Shown in pieces: positions 1 to 7,784 of a stretch of DNA of 25,150 bases. Each line of letters opens with the position of its first letter. Position 1 is the first letter of the stretch. The translations under genes were made by a program, and so were the position numbers. The stretch is from Bacteroidales bacterium UBA3824 (GTDB taxonomy: Bacteria > Bacteroidota > Bacteroidia > Bacteroidales > UBA3824): NCBI GenBank assembly GCA_002393195.1, contig DGIK01000206.1, forward strand, positions 215-25,364, in the 5' to 3' direction. The notes below the pieces were generated by a model. That model was not told where the DNA came from, searched no databases, and worked only from the letters and a program-made list of their open reading frames with translations.

Positions 1-1
1 C

Positions 2-388
<387 letters not shown>

Positions 389-392
389 TCGA

Positions 393-430
393 AATGTGGG
401 CGGCTCGCTGGAATATGGGCGGCTCGCCCG
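393..430. repeat. Two 19-bp imperfect tandem copies just after pfp
   Basis: Immediately after the pfp stop codon a 19-bp unit occurs twice in tandem (393-411 and 412-430). Both copies contain the exact 12-mer TGGGCGGCTCGC (397-408 and 416-427). It is a short local duplication in the 3' untranslated region with no evident function. Confidence 0.7.
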
Positions 431-452
431 CAAAACACTAAATAATGTAATT

Positions 453-489
453 GCCCTCCCACGACAGCTTATCGTAGGGGGGCTTTTTG
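453..489 (+). terminator. Intrinsic terminator of pfp
   Basis: A GC-rich stem pairs GCCCTCCCACGA (453-464) with TCGTAGGGGGGC (472-483), with one A-C mismatch and one G-U pair. It has a 7-base loop and is followed by TTTTT. The position about 65 bases after the pfp stop fits rho-independent termination. Confidence 0.85.
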
Positions 490-571
490 TATATTCCAAG
501 CAAAAAGGAATACGAAGAAAGTAAGCACCAAAGACCTCTGATTCAACGACAAATGGGAAAAAATCTCGATT

Positions 572-588
572 GTCTAAGAAATGTCTAA
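572..588 (+). promoter_or_regulatory. Tandem GTCTAA operator-like boxes upstream of the Sel1 operon
   Basis: GTCTAA occurs at 572-577 and again at 583-588, an 11-bp period, so both face the same side of the helix. With the preceding T the unit is TGTCTAA. The second box starts 44 bp before the -7 element at 627, upstream of the expected -33 region, which is an activator-like position. The same arrangement occurs at 7654-7670 before the viperin-like operon, 45 bp from its -7 element. Tandem 11-bp half-sites are typical of PhoB/OmpR-type winged-helix regulators, but the actual regulator is unknown. Confidence 0.6.
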
Positions 589-626
589 ATTGTCCTTTTA
601 GGCGTTTTTTACAAAAAATTAATTTC

Positions 627-634
627 TATCTTTG
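627..634 (+). promoter_or_regulatory. Bacteroidota -7 promoter element (TATCTTTG) of the Sel1 operon
   Basis: TATCTTTG fits the Bacteroidota consensus TAnnTTTG. TTACAAAAAA at 609-618 lies 18 bp upstream. Transcription would start near 641, leaving a leader of about 18 bases before the ATG at 659. The element overlaps the TTG at 632, which argues against that codon as a start. Confidence 0.75.
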
Positions 635-658
635 CAACGTCAAACAAAAAAAATCGCT

Positions 659-2203
659 ATGGAAAACATTGACGAAATATACCAGCATAATCTAAGGATA
701 ATGCAAAAAATGGTTGGAGGTTCAGACCATTATCTTAGCAATGATAAACGAACTGACAACTCAAACCCTGAATACGAAAAATATCGTATGCTCGAATGGC
801 TCAAATGCCTTGACGAGTTTGAGAAGAATCCCGATAATGCAGCCAACATTTGCAAAATTGGTGATTTCAATCACTATTTTGGCAAATACAAAGAAGCTGT
901 TGACTTTTACAACAAAGCAGTAGCACTTGGCAATGCTGAGGCTATTGCCAAAGTGGCATTGCATTATCAGGCAGGTTACGGCGTTGAACACAATGACAAG
1001 GTTGCCTTTGATTTGTTCAAACAAGCGGCATCGCTTGGCGACCAAAAATCATTGTATGCAATTGGATCTATGCTTTTGGAAGGCATAGGTGTAGAGCAAA
1101 ACACACAACTGGCTTACGAGTATTTCAACAAATGTCTTGAAAATGGTAATGATTTCGGATACCGTGGGTTGGGATTGTATTACGAAAAATGTCTCAAAGA
1201 CAATAAAACCGCAATCAAATATTATCAAAAAGCACTGGACGTATGTCCTGACACAATTGAAGATATAAAACGTATCAACCCCAACTATTTCGAATCGAAA
1301 GACCTCGACCCTGTGTCGTTATATATTATCGGCAAGAAATGCTATCAGGACGACAATTACGGCAAGGCTGTTGAATATCTGCAACCATCGGCTGACTATG
1401 GATATCCGAAAGCGCAGTACCTCCTCGGAATGTGTTATAAAGACGGCAAAGGTATAGAAAAAAATGACCCAAAAGCCTTCGAGCTATTCAAAGAAGCAGC
1501 CGAGCAAGATTACAGTGATGCATTGATAGCCCTTTCGTATATGTATCAAAGAGGATGCTATGTAAAAAAAGACAAGGTGAAGGCCCTTGAACTTTGTACA
1601 AAGGCAGCAAATCTTGGCAGTGAACAAGCCAAGTTCATAATTGATTGTAGTAGGTCAATGTTTGAAGACATTAAGACTACAAGCGTTTCAGCAGAAGAAG
1701 CATTTAATGCTGCAAAATCGGCTTTTTCACAAGATGACTATTACAAAGCCTTGGACTATGCAGACCTATATCCCAACGATGCAAAACTTCAATCCCTGAG
1801 TGGAGATTGTTTTTTTCAACTTCAAAAATACGGAGATGCATTTGAATGTTTCTCGAAATCAGCACAACAAGATTGTGTGGATGGACTATTGGGCTTAGGT
1901 TTTTGTTATGAAAATGGCTATGGTACCAAAAAGGATAAATCAAAAGCCGAAGAATGTTATCAAAAATGTATTAACCGAAATGACCCGCAGGGCTTCTACT
2001 ATATGGGGATGATGCTTTTGCAAGTTAACCCCGAAGATGCATATCCATTGCTCATTAACGCGGCAAAGGCAGGTGTAAAAAATGCGTTCATTGGTTTGGG
2101 TAATTACTATTATGAGCATTTGCACAACAGACGTTCGGCAGTTAAATACTTCAAGATGTCTGAGAATCCAGATTATGTACTATTGGCAGACAAAATGGAA
2201 TAA
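659..2203 (+). CDS. Sel1-repeat protein A (514 aa)
   Basis: First gene of a five-gene operon. The protein is built of about eleven Sel1/TPR-like helical repeats, for example NAEAIAKVALHYQAGYGVE followed by DKVAFDLFKQAASLG, and YLLGMCYKDGKGIE followed by KAFELFKEAAEQD. Such alpha-alpha superhelices normally act as protein-binding scaffolds; no catalytic motif, signal peptide or membrane segment is visible, so a cytoplasmic location is likely. About two thirds along there is a spacer (AFNAAKSAFSQDDYYKAL, near 1700-1760) with counterparts in the other two Sel1 proteins. I start at ATG 659 rather than TTG 632, because the latter lies inside the -7 promoter element. Two bases separate it from the next gene, implying translational coupling. 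The partner and the biological role are unknown. Confidence 0.9.
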   Translation: MENIDEIYQHNLRIMQKMVGGSDHYLSNDKRTDNSNPEYEKYRMLEWLKCLDEFEKNPDNAANICKIGDFNHYFGKYKEAVDFYNKAVALGNAEAIAKVALHYQAGYGVEHNDKVAFDLFKQAASLGDQKSLYAIGSMLLEGIGVEQNTQLAYEYFNKCLENGNDFGYRGLGLYYEKCLKDNKTAIKYYQKALDVCPDTIEDIKRINPNYFESKDLDPVSLYIIGKKCYQDDNYGKAVEYLQPSADYGYPKAQYLLGMCYKDGKGIEKNDPKAFELFKEAAEQDYSDALIALSYMYQRGCYVKKDKVKALELCTKAANLGSEQAKFIIDCSRSMFEDIKTTSVSAEEAFNAAKSAFSQDDYYKALDYADLYPNDAKLQSLSGDCFFQLQKYGDAFECFSKSAQQDCVDGLLGLGFCYENGYGTKKDKSKAEECYQKCINRNDPQGFYYMGMMLLQVNPEDAYPLLINAAKAGVKNAFIGLGNYYYEHLHNRRSAVKYFKMSENPDYVLLADKME

Positions 2204-2205
2204 CT

Positions 2206-3228
2206 ATGGACGGATTGGAGTATTTGCAAACGGAAGGCAAGGGCAAACTATCATTTTGTAAAATAGATAATTTGATAGTTAAGACTGAAAAGTATCCCTT
2301 TATAGAGAAACTTATATTTGAATATAGTGATTTAACAAAGGATGAACAAGAGCAATTTATCATTAGTTTGTTAAAATATGTCACAGAAATACCCAATCCC
2401 GAACTATGGAAAGATGTCTTTAATGATAGGGATATTGGTGATGCTAAGAATTTGATGTCAACAGAATTAAGTAAAGAGGGGCAACGAAGTTTTAAGGATT
2501 GGGCTACAAAAATATATTTTGCAATAAAATATAACAAACTAATCAGTGATATAGCCATATTAAATTCTAATAAAGAAGCCGTTATAACAAAAAAAATGGT
2601 TGATAATTTTTATTACTTTTTTGATTTGAAGGATTCAACGGAGCCGCTGAATAAGAATTTTCAACGTTTAAAAGCATATACTACAACCGAATACATTCAG
2701 AAAAATGCAACAATAAAGCAGTTGGTCCTTCAAATATATACGAGCCAAGATTTTCAACTGGAATTGAAGAAGACATTGAATTTTAAACGGTTTAGTCTTC
2801 CAATGCCTGATGGTTTTGACTATGAAAAAATACGAACTCTTTTTCAAGAATTGAAAGAATCAAAAAAACGCACTGAAAGTGAAAAAGGGGAAGAAGAAAA
2901 GTCCACTAAATATAAAATGCAATTTATTGATACAGAAACAAAAGAAACTGTATTTTTGTCATTGTTTCAAGATGGGATAGAGGATGGTATCAAAATCAAA
3001 TGGATTGAAAAAAAATATTATTTCGATTATTTGATGAGAGAACTATATGATATTAGACAAACTCGCAAACAAATTGTGGATACACTACGAAACGTATTTG
3101 TTAATGAGAAAGGGAATGGGCTTGTTTTTCTCCCAGATCCGAATGGACGAGATCAAAATGCAGACACAACCTCAAAACAAAACATTATAAAAAACATAGT
3201 AATAAACTGTAAAAAAAATAAACGATGA
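2206..3228 (+). CDS. Unrecognised Sel1-operon protein X1 (340 aa)
   Basis: I do not recognise this protein. It is charged, mostly helical in character, strongly AT-rich at the DNA level, and lacks a signal peptide or membrane segment. The C-terminal part (about residues 204-340) matches protein X2 of the same operon in order. It has FDYEKIRTLFQELKESKKRT (204-223, X2 62-83), KWIEKKYYFDYLMRELY (265-281, X2 144-160) and NEKGNGLVFLPDPNG (300-314, X2 about 182-197). It ends in IKNIVINCKKN (X2: IEDIVRTHKKN). The N-terminal 200 residues have no visible counterpart in X2. The tryptophan-helix-LY pattern faintly recalls the tail of RteC-type Bacteroides proteins, but this is a weak guess. The stop overlaps the next start in an ATGA, indicating coupled translation with Sel1 protein B. 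Confidence 0.85.
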   Translation: MDGLEYLQTEGKGKLSFCKIDNLIVKTEKYPFIEKLIFEYSDLTKDEQEQFIISLLKYVTEIPNPELWKDVFNDRDIGDAKNLMSTELSKEGQRSFKDWATKIYFAIKYNKLISDIAILNSNKEAVITKKMVDNFYYFFDLKDSTEPLNKNFQRLKAYTTTEYIQKNATIKQLVLQIYTSQDFQLELKKTLNFKRFSLPMPDGFDYEKIRTLFQELKESKKRTESEKGEEEKSTKYKMQFIDTETKETVFLSLFQDGIEDGIKIKWIEKKYYFDYLMRELYDIRQTRKQIVDTLRNVFVNEKGNGLVFLPDPNGRDQNADTTSKQNIIKNIVINCKKNKR

Positions 3229-4802
3229 ACACATTTGAACAAGTAAAACAAGATGCGGCAGACAACATTGGCAAAGAATTAGCAGATGCATTGTGGCTTG
3301 TAGAAGGCGGTATGTTCGGCTACAAGACAGACATTCCAAAGGGTATGTCTATGCTCGAATCTATGGCAAAACAAGGCAATGCAAAAGCAATGTTCCATTT
3401 AGGCTTTATTTACTGCACAGGCAGGACATTGCCGACAGATTACGACAAAGCCTTTGCGTATTTCCAAAGGTCGGCAGAACTCGGCGATGCCGAGGCGATG
3501 GATTGGTTAAGCAATTGTTATTGGGAGGGATGGGGCACCCAAGTTGACAAGAAGAAATCGTTTGAATGGGCAAAAAAATCCGCTGAACGTGGAAACGAGG
3601 AGGGACAGTTTCATCTCGCTTATTGCTATGATATGGGCATTGATGGCTATATGCAGCCTGACAAGGATGCGGCAATGTACTGGTACAGGAAAGCCGCTGA
3701 CAATGGACAGCCTCAGGCATTAGAGTATCTAAAAATGTTGGAAGCAGAAAGTATTGAATCGGAGATGCCGTTTGACAAGGCATACGAAAAAGCCAAACAG
3801 CTATTCGATAATAAGCAATACGACCAATGTCAAAAATATATTCAAGCATACAAGTATAATCCCCAAATGCAGTATCTTCAAGGTGAAATTCTACTCAAAC
3901 AGAAGACCGAGTCAGACAACATTGTAGCATTTGGATTGTTCCAAAAGGCAGCGGAAAGGGATTGTATCGAAGCCAAACACCAATTGGCATATTGTTTGGA
4001 AAATGGCATCGGAACAGAAATCAATCTCCAACGAGCGTACAATATGTACAAAGAGTGCGCCGAAAGGGAATATCCGCAAGGCATTTGTTCCTTGGGACGT
4101 TGCTACTACGAAGGATTTATTGTAGACCGCGACATTCCAAAGGCTTTGGAACTCTTTGAACAGAGTGCGAATCTTGGTTACAAAACCGCATATTTCTATA
4201 TGGGAGTATGTTATGAAAACGGCATTGGAGTTGAAAAAGACAAGTCAAAGGCTGTCAACTATTACCGTCAGGCATACGAGGCACAAGAATCCGAAGAAAC
4301 AGAGGCGGCATTAGAACGCCTCGGAATAAGTGTGATAGCAACTTGGCGTCCCGATGAAACTAACATCGAAAAACTCCAAGCTCGAATTGCTACCGGAGAT
4401 GCAAAAGCAATGGCAGATTACGGTACAATTCTCATAACAGGCAAATTGGCGAAGAAGGATGTTCCACAAGCAATTGAATGGTTCAAAACATCTGAGGAAC
4501 AAGGCTGTGTGAACGGTCTATTGAGACTTGCGGCTTGTTACTCTGATGGCATAGGTGTTAAATGCAATAAGGCAAAAGCTTTCGGGTTGTATAAGAAAGG
4601 TGCTGACGAATATAATGACGCCTGGTGTATGCACGAAGTTGCTACGAGGTATCAAAACGGAAGCGGCGTTATGCGCAATTTGAAACTTGCAAAACAGTAT
4701 TACAAAAGGGCGGCAGAATATGGAATTCAAGAAGCAGCCCTCGGATACAATGCAATTATCGCTTACGAAAAAATGACCAAATATATGGGTATGAAAATTT
4801 AA
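3225..4802 (+). CDS. Sel1-repeat protein B (525 aa)
   Basis: Third gene of the operon; its ATG overlaps the X1 stop (ATGA at 3225-3228). It contains about eleven Sel1 repeats in two blocks, for example NAKAMFHLGFIYCTGRTLP followed by KAFAYFQRSAELG, and YKTAYFYMGVCYENGIGVE followed by KAVNYYRQAYEAQ. Between the blocks lies a spacer, AYEKAKQLFDNKQYDQCQKY (about 3780-3840), that resembles the spacers of Sel1 proteins A and C. There is no signal peptide, membrane segment or enzymatic motif. The family acts as scaffolds or adaptors; here the tight coupling with X1 and X2 suggests a common complex, which is inference. An 11-base gap leads to X2. Confidence 0.9.
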   Translation: MNTFEQVKQDAADNIGKELADALWLVEGGMFGYKTDIPKGMSMLESMAKQGNAKAMFHLGFIYCTGRTLPTDYDKAFAYFQRSAELGDAEAMDWLSNCYWEGWGTQVDKKKSFEWAKKSAERGNEEGQFHLAYCYDMGIDGYMQPDKDAAMYWYRKAADNGQPQALEYLKMLEAESIESEMPFDKAYEKAKQLFDNKQYDQCQKYIQAYKYNPQMQYLQGEILLKQKTESDNIVAFGLFQKAAERDCIEAKHQLAYCLENGIGTEINLQRAYNMYKECAEREYPQGICSLGRCYYEGFIVDRDIPKALELFEQSANLGYKTAYFYMGVCYENGIGVEKDKSKAVNYYRQAYEAQESEETEAALERLGISVIATWRPDETNIEKLQARIATGDAKAMADYGTILITGKLAKKDVPQAIEWFKTSEEQGCVNGLLRLAACYSDGIGVKCNKAKAFGLYKKGADEYNDAWCMHEVATRYQNGSGVMRNLKLAKQYYKRAAEYGIQEAALGYNAIIAYEKMTKYMGMKI

Positions 4803-4813
4803 ACAATCAGAAT

Positions 4814-5482
4814 ATGGAAGAAACAAAAAGAGACATAAGCACTGATGTGTCTGCAATGGCGTGCTACAATAATAATTCATATAATGAAGACTTGCATCAA
4901 AAATTGGATGAATATATAAATAGAGGAGGTGATATAGATAGACTTAAAGCGTTATTAGACAATAATGATGAGTTGGTTTGTCTAAACTGCCCCGATGATT
5001 TCAATGAAGAAAAAATTCGTAGTTTATGCAATGAGTTAAAACAGTCCATTAAAAGACAAACGTTTCTCCTTTTAAGTGAGAAGGATGAAAACTTTGCCAA
5101 ATACAAAAACAGTGCGGCAAGGGTGGAAGATGTAGGTAATAAACATAGATTGTTTGCAGAGACAGACAATCAATATTTACATTCACACACTAATACTGAT
5201 GATTTCTGCAATTTGTTCAATAAAGGAACCACACAAACATTTGCTTGGTTGAAAACAAGTGCTATATTATATTACTTTATTAGAGCAATGTACAAAGACT
5301 GTTCCACGAAAGAAAATGTACAATCACTAAAAACTAAAATACCAAAGGTATTTAAGAAGAACGATAATAATGGCAAGAGTATTAACTATACTATACCAAG
5401 TGGTAGTGTAGATAAAGATTTCGATTATGAAATATCAAAAGCGGAAATCGAAGATATTGTAAGAACTCATAAAAAAAATTAA
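4814..5482 (+). CDS. Unrecognised Sel1-operon protein X2 (222 aa)
   Basis: Fourth gene of the operon; I do not recognise its family. It looks like a shorter relative of X1, reduced to about 60 N-terminal residues plus the shared C-terminal domain: FNEEKIRSLCNELKQSIKRQ (63-82), AWLKTSAILYYFIRAMY (144-160), NNGKSINYTIPSG (185-197) and the closing IEDIVRTHKKN. The DNA is markedly AT-rich. I start at ATG 4814, 11 bases after the stop of Sel1 protein B; the same frame is open back to an ATG at 4625, but that would overlap the Sel1 B gene by about 180 bases and the added residues look like an out-of-frame shadow. The stop TAA shares its last base with the ATG of the next gene (TAATG at 5480-5484). 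No catalytic motif is visible. Confidence 0.85.
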   Translation: MEETKRDISTDVSAMACYNNNSYNEDLHQKLDEYINRGGDIDRLKALLDNNDELVCLNCPDDFNEEKIRSLCNELKQSIKRQTFLLLSEKDENFAKYKNSAARVEDVGNKHRLFAETDNQYLHSHTNTDDFCNLFNKGTTQTFAWLKTSAILYYFIRAMYKDCSTKENVQSLKTKIPKVFKKNDNNGKSINYTIPSGSVDKDFDYEISKAEIEDIVRTHKKN

Positions 5483-7638
5483 TGATGAAACAATTTGAAC
5501 TCACATACAGTTTCGACATTCTTCAACGTCTGAATGAGGCAGCAAACTCTGGTGACAAGTCGGCAAAAAAAGAATTAGAAAATCTATTTGCTGAAATTAA
5601 TAACGCATATCAGAGAGGCGACCTCGTAGCACGAAATACGATTTGGAAATGTTTTCAATACAACATCTGTCGCGATAAAATTTCCATAACCGATTTTGAA
5701 AAATCGCTGTTGATTGACAATTCAAGTGAAGAAGATTCAATTGAACGAGCAGTAGAATATCTATACGGCTATAATAACACTGAAATTGATGCCCCAAAAG
5801 GATTTGCTATTCTCAATAAAAACGCGAGCAATCCTCGCGCTCAATTTTTTCTTGGGATATGCTATATCAAGGGGATTGGCTGCAATGCAGATTCACAAAA
5901 AGCATACGATTGCTTTGTTAAATCTGCAACCAACGGCAACCCACAGGGACAGAATTGGCTTGGCAACTGTTATTGGGATGGCATTGGAACAGAGCCAGAC
6001 AAAGCAAAAGCATTTGAATGGATAAAATATGCCGCAGAAAACAATGATGTACAGGCTATTCTTAATCTCGGTTTTTGTTATGACAAGGGGATTGATGGCA
6101 TTATTGGTATCGACAAGCAAAAAGCAAAGGATTTGTATTGGGAAGCCGCTTGGCAGGGCAATAGTGTTGCCGCCAAAAACTTTGAAACTGTTCGTTCAGA
6201 ATTGCAGCAAACAAATGAGCAATACGAATCCGCAAAGAAAATGTTGAAAAGATACAAACCTGATGTCAAGTCAGCATTTGCAGTATTTGAGCAGTGTGCA
6301 AAGACAAATTATCCGCCCGCTCTTTACGAATTAGGTGTTTCATATTATGAACAAAAAGAATACGAAACCGCACTCAACTATCTAATCCTCAGTCAAGAAC
6401 GTGGATTCAGCAAGTCAGGTTATTATCTAGGAATGATATATGAAAACGGCTTTGTGGGAAACAAGGATATTGAAAAAGCAATTGAATACTATTCTATTGC
6501 GGCAGAAGGTGGTGACGAAGATGCAAAAAAAAGATATCAAGCATTAAATATGACCGCAGAAGCTTCATATCTTTATGCAAAAGAGTTCCTTTGGTACAAA
6601 CAGTACGACAAATGTGTTGAATACATACAGAACAGCAAGTTTGTTGATGATAGTTACCATCAACATTTGATGGCTACGTGTTATTTACACGGTGGCTATG
6701 GTGTTAAGCTCGATCGTGAAAAAGCTTTCCATTTGTTTGAGAAAGCAGCAGCGCAAGGTAATCCTAAATCAATGAATTGTTTGTCTATGTTCTATTTGAA
6801 TGGAGATGAAGGTTTTGTTAAGAGAGATATAAACAAAGCATTGGCGTTATTGACAAAAGCAATGTCAATGGATTATTCTGCGGCATACGGACAGATGGCT
6901 GAATTATTGTTACACGGCAAGCAATATGGCGTGGAGCCGAATGTGAAGAAAGCTCTCGAATATGCCCACAAGGCAGCCCAAATGGGCTTCCATATTGCTA
7001 ATCAAACCATTGCGGATTGTTATCAAAATGGCATTGGCGTAGAGAAAGACATTGACCTTGCAAATGAATATTACCGTAAATCGTTGGTAGAAAGCGTTAA
7101 TATAGAAGCAGAGTATAAACTTGTTGACAATGGTCAAATGGTATTTTCGCAATTGGCCATAATAGCGCAAGGTTATGATTTTGACACAATTAAGTTCTAC
7201 AAAGAAATCAGGGATAAGGAAGGAGTCTTCTATTACGCACAGGCCTGTCTATCTGGCTACCGTACAAAACGAGATTACAATGAAGGCATAAAATATCTCA
7301 AAATGGCAATCGAAATGGGGCATCCTACCGCACCCGCCATTCTCGGTATTTGCTACGATTTAGGCATAGGAGTAAAAAAGGACCAAAACATCGCCATTGA
7401 ACTATTCAGGAAATCGGCTGATGCAGGCGATTGTCAGGGATTGTTTAATCTTGCGAGCTACTACCTCGACGGCATTTGCGTGGCAAAAGATACAGAGAAA
7501 GCAAAAGAATTGTTTCAAAAATGTTTGTCTATCAATCCTGATTATGTAGCCGCCGAAGAAGCCATCAAAAGCATTGAAAAAAAAACAATAAGCATTGCTA
7601 AAAAACAGATTATGAATGCATTTTATATGGCGGCTTAG
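5482..7638 (+). CDS. Sel1-repeat protein C (718 aa)
   Basis: Last and largest gene of the operon, with about fifteen Sel1 repeats. Good examples are ARAQFFLGICYIKGIGCN, PQGQNWLGNCYWDGIGTEPD, HIANQTIADCYQNGIGVEKD and TAPAILGICYDLGIGVKKD. The first ~90 residues are not clearly Sel1. The middle carries the spacer ASYLYAKEFLWYKQYDKCVE (about 6560-6630), related to those of proteins A and B, so the three are likely paralogues. No secretion signal, membrane segment or enzyme motif is visible. It starts at the ATG overlapping the X2 stop (TAATG); the next codon is also ATG (5485) and could be used instead. The gene is followed by tandem GTCTAA boxes and then by a terminator hairpin. Confidence 0.9.
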   Translation: MMKQFELTYSFDILQRLNEAANSGDKSAKKELENLFAEINNAYQRGDLVARNTIWKCFQYNICRDKISITDFEKSLLIDNSSEEDSIERAVEYLYGYNNTEIDAPKGFAILNKNASNPRAQFFLGICYIKGIGCNADSQKAYDCFVKSATNGNPQGQNWLGNCYWDGIGTEPDKAKAFEWIKYAAENNDVQAILNLGFCYDKGIDGIIGIDKQKAKDLYWEAAWQGNSVAAKNFETVRSELQQTNEQYESAKKMLKRYKPDVKSAFAVFEQCAKTNYPPALYELGVSYYEQKEYETALNYLILSQERGFSKSGYYLGMIYENGFVGNKDIEKAIEYYSIAAEGGDEDAKKRYQALNMTAEASYLYAKEFLWYKQYDKCVEYIQNSKFVDDSYHQHLMATCYLHGGYGVKLDREKAFHLFEKAAAQGNPKSMNCLSMFYLNGDEGFVKRDINKALALLTKAMSMDYSAAYGQMAELLLHGKQYGVEPNVKKALEYAHKAAQMGFHIANQTIADCYQNGIGVEKDIDLANEYYRKSLVESVNIEAEYKLVDNGQMVFSQLAIIAQGYDFDTIKFYKEIRDKEGVFYYAQACLSGYRTKRDYNEGIKYLKMAIEMGHPTAPAILGICYDLGIGVKKDQNIAIELFRKSADAGDCQGLFNLASYYLDGICVAKDTEKAKELFQKCLSINPDYVAAEEAIKSIEKKTISIAKKQIMNAFYMAA

Positions 7639-7653
7639 CAAAAAGGTTCGAAA

Positions 7654-7670
7654 GTCTAAGCAAAGTCTAA
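7654..7670 (+). promoter_or_regulatory. Tandem GTCTAA operator-like boxes upstream of the viperin-like operon
   Basis: GTCTAA at 7654-7659 and 7665-7670, again with an 11-bp period, begins 16 bases after the Sel1 C stop codon. The second box starts 45 bp before the -7 element at 7710; the equivalent distance in the Sel1 promoter is 44 bp. TTACAAAAAA follows at 7693-7702, as it does at 609-618. I found this tandem arrangement nowhere else in the window, which points to a common regulator for the two operons. Confidence 0.6.
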
Positions 7671-7709
7671 TGTAACATAAACTATACCTACCTTACAAAA
7701 AACGTATGA

Positions 7710-7717
7710 TAATTTTG
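7710..7717 (+). promoter_or_regulatory. Bacteroidota -7 element (TAATTTTG) of the viperin-like operon
   Basis: TAATTTTG fits TAnnTTTG. From its TTTG onward the sequence (7714-7729) matches the Sel1 promoter (631-646) at 14 of 16 bases. The start site would be near 7724, giving a leader of about 60 bases to the ATG at 7785. The element overlaps the left arm of the terminator hairpin at 7715. Confidence 0.6.
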
Positions 7718-7755
7718 CATCGTCAATCAAACAGATTGGCGATGCAATTTTTTTT
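7715..7755 (+). terminator. Intrinsic terminator of the Sel1 operon
   Basis: TTGCATCGTCAATC (7715-7728) pairs with GATTGGCGATGCAA (7734-7747), with one G-U wobble, around a 5-base loop, and is followed by eight T (7748-7755). This is a strong rho-independent terminator about 75 bases after the Sel1 C stop. A transcript starting from the overlapping promoter would begin inside the left arm, so it would not form the complete hairpin. Confidence 0.8.
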
Positions 7756-7784
7756 ATTGTTCAACCATTAAAAACAACAAAATT

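Noticed and set aside
572..588. Naming the tandem boxes a Pho box
   Set aside because: The 11-bp period is similar but GTCTAA is not the known CTGTCAT core, and no phosphate genes are nearby.
632..658. TTG start for Sel1 protein A
   Set aside because: The codon is part of the TATCTTTG promoter element, so it would not be in the transcript.
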